DNA of 64,000 bases, from NCBI GenBank assembly GCA_024704765.1, contig JAKMXF010000028.1:1-64000 (forward strand), read 5' to 3'. The DNA is from Oopsacas minuta (Eukaryota > Porifera > Hexactinellida > Lyssacinosida > Leucopsacidae). A model generated the notes under the pieces. It saw only the letters and a list, made by a program, of their open reading frames with translations, did not search any database and was not told the DNA's origin. Below are positions 57,505-64,000 of this stretch, piece by piece (position 1 is the first letter of the stretch; the number at the start of each line of letters is the position of its first letter). The translations under genes and the position numbers were made by a program.

Positions 57505-58749
57505 TTAAAATATCTGTATAGCATGACTAGGATTACGAGATGCTACTACAAGCCTCCCTTCCTGGTTTATACATATTCCTCTGGGTTGGATAAACTCTCC
57601 TCTCTCTTGTCCTTCCTTTCCAATCTTGTGTAGTAATTCCCCTTCATGTGAAAACACACATAAACAATGAGCATCACAGTCAGGAATAAGAATATTACCA
57701 GATTCATCCACGAATAAACGAACTGGCTTTATTACTAGTTTCCCTACTCCTTTAGTAATCATTTGACGAATTGATTCGTGAGCATAATTATAAATAATCA
57801 AGCAAGGATCACTGCTACACAGGACAACAACCTCAGTAGAGGTTAGCTTAACATCTTTAGCTCCATAAATATCAGAAATGAAAGAATTAAATGACAGATC
57901 TAAGTTCAAGCATTGAACTCGGTCATTATTGAATTCCGCAATATAAATGCTATTCTTATCAATAGAGATATCTATGCCTACTGGACCATCAAATTCTAAT
58001 TCATTCTTTCCTTCACTACCGACAGAATGCAATAATTGTCCTCTCATAGAATATACGTTCATACAACAGCTAATATGCTGTGTTACATACAAATTGGCCT
58101 GTGCTATACAAATACCAGCTGGACAATCCATCTTGTGACCGAATAAGAATACAAAATCATAAGAACTATGAAATACCTGTACTCTATTCCATCCATAATC
58201 ACATATGTAGATAGAGTTAGTCACAGGATCTATAGCTATACTACTAGCATAATAAAACACACCAGATGATTTGTCCTTTTTACTATTTCTCCCAAACACC
58301 TCTATAGGTTGAGACATATTCTTGTAGTCTGGTGTCTTGCTCTTCCTGGGATTAAGTCGTAATCTACCAGTTTCTCCAAGTTTCTTCTCCAGCAACTCAT
58401 CCCATTCCAAACCCACGTTTGTATAGGTAAGACGAACTGTCTCGAGTTTGCTCTCTAACTCTTTAATTCTTTCATCCATGAGAGCAACACTCTGATCTAG
58501 AACATCTTTCCCCGTGTTCCCTTTTAGAGTAGACAACAGTTCTTTGGAGGCCACCATTTGTTCCTTTTCCTCCTCTATTCCCTCTCCAGTATAATCATCT
58601 AATAAGTCTTGTAATTGTGCTAAGAGGTCTTTCTCTCTGTCTTGCAGAACCTTGTGTGCCCTAATGAATCTCTCATTGATTTCTCTACGGACTCTCTCTA
58701 CCTGAGATGGAAAACTCCCATCAAATTGAGCGGTGCTAACACTAGCCAT
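57505..58749 (-). CDS. TRIM-like coiled-coil NHL protein, right copy
   Basis: A 414-residue paralogue of the protein at 48533-49777, about 94% identical by eye. I start it at MASVSTAQF (58749) because the left copy is out of frame upstream of this Met; a Met 23 codons earlier (58818) would add a hydrophobic stretch that is probably UTR. Domains are the same: BBC-type coiled coil without RING or B-box, then NHL blades (GICIAQANLYVTQHI, GIDISIDKNSIYIAEFN). Changes scatter over both parts (for example DDYT for DDFT, VRRE for VHRE) and none breaks the frame. Its upstream region lacks the two hAT-like insertions of the left copy, so it probably keeps the ancestral promoter. Confidence 0.85.
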   Translation of the reverse strand: MASVSTAQFDGSFPSQVERVRREINERFIRAHKVLQDREKDLLAQLQDLLDDYTGEGIEEEKEQMVASKELLSTLKGNTGKDVLDQSVALMDERIKELESKLETVRLTYTNVGLEWDELLEKKLGETGRLRLNPRKSKTPDYKNMSQPIEVFGRNSKKDKSSGVFYYASSIAIDPVTNSIYICDYGWNRVQVFHSSYDFVFLFGHKMDCPAGICIAQANLYVTQHISCCMNVYSMRGQLLHSVGSEGKNELEFDGPVGIDISIDKNSIYIAEFNNDRVQCLNLDLSFNSFISDIYGAKDVKLTSTEVVVLCSSDPCLIIYNYAHESIRQMITKGVGKLVIKPVRLFVDESGNILIPDCDAHCLCVFSHEGELLHKIGKEGQERGEFIQPRGICINQEGRLVVASRNPSHAIQIF

Positions 58750-59394
58750 TATAGAAATCGCAAAAAATAATCTGAAAATACAATAAAAATTGGAAAATAT
58801 TAAATATAAACTTAACATAGAATTGGTTACAAACAGTATGGTTCTATAATAATAATTACTTTCAATGAAATCTGATATAAACTAAAATATCTAAAATTAC
58901 TTGTGCCGACAAATTTTCAATTAATTAAATTTGTTTGAATGGCACTTGTAATCGATCCTGTCGGGCTAAATATTTAGTGATTTTTGTCCGTATAACACTG
59001 TATTATTTGGTTTGCTTTTTAGTTTGATCTCCTCCCAAACCCTAGTCTGCTAATACATTAGTTATCTGGAGTCTTCTGGCATATCGTCTGGTAAACTAGT
59101 TGAAAAAATAATTGTGAAAATTGGATAGCATTCTGGAAATAAGATTCCAAAAGCTATGCGCTTATTAAGGAAATCGAATTATAAATAACAACACATCCCT
59201 TTTGGAAACCAGTTATGAGGGGGAAGTTTGAACACCCAAATACCTCCTCTGGATATGCCACTGGCTATACTAAATGGTACTAAACCAGACAAATTCGGAC
59301 TTGTAAATGATTTATATCTAGCTAGTATATGGATTGGAACTTGTGTTTAACATGTGAACACAAAGATAATTAAGGAATTACTTAAGGAAATAAT

Positions 59395-59509
59395 TATCTA
59401 TTTTGCATCTACAAATACAAGATGTCAATCTAGGGAATTAGAGAAGTTGTGTGTAGATAATGAAGTTCTGACTAGAGAATTGGACAGATTCTGTCACGGA
59501 CAATTCTAA
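59395..59509 (+). CDS. Possible short coding exon, unknown
   Basis: One frame reads about 35 codons to a stop with a protein-like ending (RELEKLCVDNEVLTRELDRF). It lies just outside the right arm and has no match in the left flank. It may be the last exon of a coiled-coil gene or chance. Confidence 0.2.
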
Positions 59510-59592
59510 ACTGTAATAATACTCCCACCCAACTCAACCAATGTCAAAAGAGGGAATTTTGTTATACATGAGTTCCACAATAGGCTCGTAGT

Positions 59593-60022
59593 CAGTAGCG
59601 TAACGACGGGGGGGCGGCATTTTGACATATTGGCCCACACAAATCTGATAAATTTCATGTAATCCCATGATAATTTATATCCGTTCTAACCAGGGTTGTC
59701 TCTTTAAGTTACTTCACCCATGTGATCGATAAGTTTGCGAGACTCAAAGCACATAAGATCAGGCTGTGAAGAAGAGCTACTAACGACCCGAAGCGGTAGT
59801 ATTATTGTATTTTCGGTTAAAAGTTAAAACTTAAATGCGTAATCACATGTTATGTAAACAATAACCAAACATGGTAACTAATGAACCAGGGCAGGGGCAA
59901 GGGAATTTTCAAACAACACCCTTTTCAGGAGTTGTTTAAGATAACTACTCATAAAGTTACGTTTTATGGGGCGGCGTTTAGAGCATGTGCCCCCAGCGGC
60001 ACTAGACATCGTTACGCCATTG
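59593..60022. mobile_element. 430-bp non-autonomous hAT-like element
   Basis: Ends CAGTAGCGTAACGACG and the inverse of CAATGGCGTAACGATG; flanks CTCGTAGT on both sides (59585-59592, 60023-60030), a perfect 8-bp duplication. G-rich just inside the left end. No ORF. Confidence 0.93.
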
Positions 60023-60054
60023 CTCGTAGTGGCAGTTTTGATTTACAATATATA

Positions 60055-60190
60055 TTCAATTACAAGTCCGAATTTGTCTCTTTTAGTAACATTTAGTATA
60101 GCTATATACAATTTTCCATATCATGGGGAGGAGGTCAAACTAAAAGCAAACCAAATAATTCAGTGTTTTAGGAACAAAAATCACTGAAAT
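60055..60190 (+). repeat. Third, shortened copy of the duplication's outer edge
   Basis: TTACAAGTCCGAATTTGTCT, then GGGGAGGAGGTCAAACTAAA and AATTCAGTGTT, match 46631-46690 and 47537-47605 of the left arm on the same strand, with the intervening part missing. Confidence 0.75.
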
Positions 60191-60340
60191 ATTCGTGACA
60201 GACCTTTCATTAGAATTTACAGATTTCCCTAATATTGAATTCACTAATTATATTACACAAAATTGCATAACTCGACAGATAATAATTAATACTAAACTAA
60301 CTCAACAATTCTACTACAAATCCTAAGAACAATCTGTATA

Positions 60341-60715
60341 CGAGGGGTGCTCAATAAGTTTAGAGCCCGACTATGTTGCGAGCTCTTATATAAGTAAACC
60401 ATTACTTGTTTCGAATAAACATGGGATAAATATACTTCGCTGAAAATCTTGTATACTTTTCAGATAGCAGTAGTTGTATTATCTATGGATTCCTTAGTTA
60501 CCAAATCCTCAATACAGTTATCAAGGCGTGATATTCTTGCGATAATACTTTTTCAGTTCCAACTTTTGCAAACAATAAAAGAATTTTACGAAAATTTCTG
60601 TACAGCCTTTCCAAATAACAAGGTATCTGCGGCAACAGTAAAAATATGGTACAGAGAATTTAAGTGTGGGAATTTTCATCTTGAAGACCAACCCCGCCCT
60701 GGACCTGATATTTAA
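60341..60715 (+). pseudogene. Mariner 5' end with transposase N-terminal fragment
   Basis: CGAGGGGTGCTCAATAAGTT after TA is a typical mariner terminal repeat. An ORF then gives a helix-turn-helix region with FYENFCTAFPNNKVSAATVK and KIWYREFKCGNFHLEDQPRP, and stops after GPDI before the catalytic domain. It belongs to a different mariner family from the one at 18 kb. The 3' part of the element is absent. Confidence 0.85.
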
Positions 60716-60845
60716 CAATTTCTAAGGTGTATATTTAGCTAAAATGGATATTTAGTAGAATAATTAAATTAGTTTCAATAATTCACTGACATTAATTTGG
60801 TAAAATTTAAGTGCACAGATAGTGATTTGAGATTTCTACTTAAAG

Positions 60846-61090
60846 TACGGTAGAACTCGGCTTAAGACGCACTCTTGGTTAGTATAGTGGAACCTCGTTA
60901 ATACGTACACCAAGGGACCGTCGAGATTTGTACTCCTTATCCGGAGTACGTATTAACTGGAGTAAAAACAATTGAATATCGATTGTATAGACTAAAATTG
61001 TGTAAATTCTGTTCGTCTTAACCGGAAATTCATATTAAATGTATTCGTATTTACGCGGTTTCACTGTACGTACTTTTCTCGAACGGATCA
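60846..61090. mobile_element. Cluster of pogo-like MITE pieces
   Basis: GTAGAACTCGGCTTAAGACG is followed by TAGTGGAACCTCGTTAATAC, TACTCCTTATCCGGAGTACG and TTACGCGGTTTCACTGTACG, ends of at least two related elements, one nested in or beside another. No ORF. Confidence 0.55.
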
Positions 61091-61119
61091 TAAATGTGTA
61101 CTACATTAGAAACCGTTTT

Positions 61120-61335
61120 AGTGCAATTCTATAGGGAGATCCCCTGTGCGAATCCTGGCATTCGGATTACATGAAAATTGGTATACATATACTACATTTC
61201 TGATGTTTTCTAAAGTGAATATTTCACACCTTTCTGCCATATAATTCAAAAATAATGCTAGAATGTTCGTTCTAACAGTTTGTATGGGGTAACTGAGTAT
61301 GTAGTTTCCAGTTTTGCATTTTCAAATCTCTCCCT
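61120..61335 (+). repeat. Dispersed repeat A
   Basis: GTGCAATTCTATAGGGAGAT at the start, then GTGAATATTTCACACCTTTC and GGGGTAACTGAGTATGTAG, as in the other copies. Confidence 0.6.
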
Positions 61336-61440
61336 CAATGACAGGGTGGGTAATTGGAGGGGGGGCATGAACCCCCGAAAATAACACAAACAAATATCCC
61401 TGAGCTTTACTACCAGCCTGTCATCTGGATATTTTTATTT

Positions 61441-62285
61441 TTTTCTATTTTGGTGAAAAGTTGCGATGTATGTCAGAAATTAGCAGATGTTAATACAAAT
61501 CAAAATCGCTTACTTCAGCCAATACCACCCCCTGAAAGGCCATGGCAGCACATATGTGTTTAAGTTTGCGATATGCCCATTAGTACAGATGGTTATTGAC
61601 ACCTTTTAGTTGCGATATGCTATTTGTCGATATATGTCATTGCAAGGCCACTCAAGTCTAAGCGTTCCCGTAATGTGATAGACCAATTACGTAACATTTA
61701 TCTAACATTCGGAACGCCAGAAATAATATAACACGACCAGGGTCCTGAATTTAGGAATAAGGTTAGTCGCTAGCTTTGAGTAAATAATCAATGTTATTTA
61801 TTTCTATAATTTAGGAATTCCAACAGTTCCATCAAACATTAAAATAGATAACAGGTCGACTTCGGCTTATCATCCTCAGAGCAATGGCCTCGTGGAAGCC
61901 CACAATAAGATACTGAAAAGGTAATAGTCACATTTGTACAAATGGTTGATATTATCAGGTTCTAATACTAAGTTTATTATTTTTTAGAAAGATTGATAAA
62001 TTTCGATCCAACATAGATGTTGAATGGCCAGAAAGGATATACGAGGCATGCTTAGCAGCAAACACTCATCTTAAAAATGCTATTAAGACTACCCCATTTC
62101 GACTAATGTTTGGCAGAGATTTTAATCCAGTGTACTTGTTTCAAACAAATAATATAGAAGTCGAAGTATATACTGATTCAAATTCAGAAGATGATGCCGT
62201 GATTGAACCGGAGACGCAAGAGAGCATTTTTGATCCATCTATTGATGCGAATGAGTGGATAGAGAAACAAACAAGTCCAAAGTAA
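61441..62285 (+). pseudogene. Integrase C-terminal half (zinc Cys pair, DDE core)
   Basis: Three GT-AG exons (61441-61761, 61815-61920, 61988-62285). The first opens with VKSCDVCQKLADVN, the Cys half of an H2C2 finger, then PPERPWQHI, two in-frame stops around the first catalytic Asp, ARPLKSKRSRNVIDQLRN and HDQGPEF with the second Asp. In another frame exon 2 carries the AYHPQSNGLVEAHNK motif with the Glu. Exon 3 gives EWPERIYEACLAANTHLKNA and TPFRLMFGRDFNP, then an acidic end. It matches Gypsy-type integrases as used by Ginger elements. It lacks the N-terminal half, which is found at 55032-55417. Confidence 0.8.
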
Positions 62286-62616
62286 CATTTGTTTCGGAAA
62301 TTATTGCCGCGGCAATCGCAGCGTCTCCAACACCTATACTGCATATTGTATATCACCTCCTACTAGTATTATATATTAACCAAAACCAAATACAATTCCT
62401 ATGAGAAAAATTATAAAGTGACACACAAGTGGCAGAGGGTGTCAGATCAAAAATCGTGACCCTCAGTGCACAACGTACAGTAATTCTCCATGCATCCTGA
62501 AAGTATCAACCCTTAATCTATTATGGTTTTCGCAGTGCACATTCTACGGTAAATAAAGAAAAAAAATATGAAATTACAACTTGTGGCGACAACAAAACTG
62601 TAACCGGGTTCTAGTA
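62286..62616. other. Gene-free stretch after the integrase relic
   Basis: AT-rich, no recognised feature. If the relic was a Ginger-like element, its right end should be near here; no inverted end was found. Confidence 0.3.
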
Positions 62617-62844
62617 CAGTAGAGCCTCGCTAATCCGAACACCCCTATACCACTCACCAAAATATTCTTTTGGATTAGTTAATTGCACTAAACTATAGAT
62701 ACATTCCAATGTTGAAAATGTTGTTAACACCTGAAATATCTGAAAAAATGAACCATTTAGTAGTTCATTACATTTTGAACATTTGAGATCATTATCACAA
62801 AGTTATTTCGGATTTATGCTCTGTCTGGATTAGCGAGTGTGTCG
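62617..62844. mobile_element. Pogo-like MITE
   Basis: CAGTAGAGCCTCGCTAATCC at the left pairs with the inverse of GGATTAGCGAGTGTGTCG at the right, with TA next to both ends. Non-coding. Confidence 0.65.
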
Positions 62845-63214
62845 TATGCTGTATCAGTAATTTGATGGGCTTCAACTAAGCTAGAATAACGTGTTTCAAT
62901 AATTAACATCACGTAAGTACAACCATGTATTAACTTATCTTAATATCCTTAAGGTATCTTGTTACTTTATTGCAATAAATTTTGTATAAATTAAGAATAT
63001 GTACTTTCAATTGATATTTATTCTATAATAATTCTTCTTCGAACATTTGGTGATTCATAAGAGGTAAATGTATGTAAGTTTTAGCCAGTTCCCAAGCAAA
63101 TTAAACACATATAAAGTTTGATTTGCTTGGCAACTGGATAAATATTATATTTATACAAGTATTAATAATATAAGAAATATAATAATAGTAATGTGCCCTC
63201 GCCTTCTTCTAAAC
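62845..63214. other. Gene-free AT-rich stretch
   Basis: No feature recognised. A short inverted pair (GCCAGTTCCCAAGCAAATTA with GATTTGCTTGGCAACTGG) at about 63085-63135 forms a hairpin. Confidence 0.4.
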
Positions 63215-63945
63215 CGTTTAGCGTTGGAAATTCTCAGAGATTTTGCTTGTTTTTTGTGCAGCTCCTATAAGGAGATCCCTAATGTTATGGACGATGTCGA
63301 AATGATACTAGAACTTTCGTTTCAAAGGCTAGATAGGGGTAATCGAGTATGTAGGTTCAAATTTTGACATTTTAAAATTTATGTCTACATTATTTACATG
63401 TGATTAGTCATATTTTCACACTTTTTGCATATTTTTTAAAAGGATGCTAGAAAATTCGTTTCCACGCTACTCAGCGTAATCGAGTATGTAGATTTCAAAT
63501 TTCACATTTTCTAATATATATCTATATGATTTATCATATAATTAATCATATTTTCACACCTTTTGCATATAATTCAAAATGATGCTAGAATTTTAACTGT
63601 TTCTCAGTAGTATTTAGGGAATTAGTATCGTTCGATCGTTGATCGCACCATCACGATCGCGATCTGTTTTTGACGATCAGAGGATGATCGCCGATCATTT
63701 TATAAACAGTGATCGAGTGTAAGATTCGGATAATTTTTTGCCGAAATATTTTCGATCATATTGTTGATCTTTAAGGCAGACAAAATTTGGAACTTTGTGA
63801 ATCTAGACCCCAAAATGAAAATACAAATGTATTTGCTATTTTTCATGACAATCGGACTGGTATATTTCGGATGGCCGCCTGGACGGACGGACTGCCGCAT
63901 GTAATAGAGCATCTCCCTATATGAAGTGCTTTTAAATTTCAGAAA
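63215..63945. repeat. Dispersed repeat A, two orientations
   Basis: 63240-63600 is the plus form with two tandem monomers about 140 bp apart (GGGGTAATCGAGTATGTAG, then GCGTAATCGAGTATGTAG). 63840-63945 is the minus form (CATGACAATCGGACTGG ... CTCCCTATATG). Between them is a run of short GATCG-rich inverted motifs (63625-63720). Confidence 0.65.
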
Positions 63946-63956
63946 TGTGATCAGAA

Positions 63957-63987
63957 AAATGATTGTGATTGTGATTGTGATTGTGAT
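63957..63987 (+). repeat. Short GATTGT tandem repeat
   Basis: Four to five units of GATTGT follow GATCAGAAAAAT. Similar GATTACGAT-type runs occur at 5150-5270. Confidence 0.85.
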
Positions 63988-64000
63988 CCTTTTGGTGCAA

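Larger units (their letters stand above)
56132..59386 (-). repeat. Right arm of the 3.1-kb inverted duplication
   Basis: Inverse of 46566-54355 without the MULE and both hAT-like elements, each replaced by a single uninterrupted target sequence. It contains its own 140-bp MITE with a 7-bp duplication. A pogo-type CAGTAGACTC sequence lies just beyond the inner end. Confidence 0.95.

Noticed and set aside
58750-58818. Upstream Met of the right NHL gene
   Set aside because: The left copy has this stretch out of frame and it lies before an acceptor-like site, so it is probably 5' UTR.
63700-63912. 70-residue minus-strand ORF
   Set aside because: It runs across repeat A sequence and similar repeats elsewhere are not open.

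Overview
The window reads as an AT-rich invertebrate animal nuclear genome. The gene set is animal (OTUD5, LIS1, SIRT7, a YEATS factor, an ankyrin TRP channel, TRIM-like NHL proteins). Introns are spliceosomal GT-AG, several genes are intronless, and the accessory DNA is crowded with DNA transposons and MITEs. A sponge or other non-bilaterian animal fits best, but that is an inference from gene style; no marker here fixes the species. I saw no tRNA, rRNA, CRISPR array or prokaryotic feature.

Layout. 1-4 kb: two intronless plus-strand genes 173 bp apart, a GT10 fucosyltransferase-like enzyme with a membrane segment at each end, and OTUD5. 4.5-17 kb: a six-exon ankyrin-repeat TRP-type channel. 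Its introns hold a hAT-like MITE, a pogo-like hairpin, a 14-unit 30-bp minisatellite ending 27 bp before an exon, and an antisense NHL pseudogene fragment. 17-24 kb: repeats and a dead mariner. 24-28 kb: an orphan YEATS exon (minus), a foldback repeat and a two-exon SIRT7-like sirtuin (minus). 28-34 kb: repeats, a broken NHL pseudogene and a RING fragment inside a 27-bp inverted repeat. 34.6-35.9 kb: intronless LIS1/PAFAH1B1 (minus). 36-42 kb: MITEs, a dead pogo/Tigger element and a TIR element with a Tudor-like ORF. 42.4-45.8 kb: a nearly intact Ginger1 DNA transposon (Gypsy-type integrase fused to an Ulp1 protease, six exons, CCGG target duplication).

46.6-59.4 kb holds the most informative structure: a tail-to-tail inverted duplication of about 3.1 kb, each arm carrying an intact NHL gene and a small unknown gene. 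The left arm has since gained a 3.35-kb MULE and two hAT-like elements; the right arm has gained a 140-bp MITE inside a coding exon. Each arm supplies the other's empty site, so the target duplications can be read directly. After the insertions are subtracted the arms agree to within about 10 bp. The spacer holds a ribosomal protein eL13 fragment and the N-terminal half of an integrase; the C-terminal half lies 6 kb away at 61.4-62.3 kb, the two meeting between adjacent residues of the zinc finger. 59.5-64 kb: another hAT-like element, a mariner fragment, pogo-like MITEs and dispersed repeats.

The cellular genes show no common pathway. Repeat coordinates are by eye and accurate to tens of bases; stated splice sites and target duplications were counted base by base.
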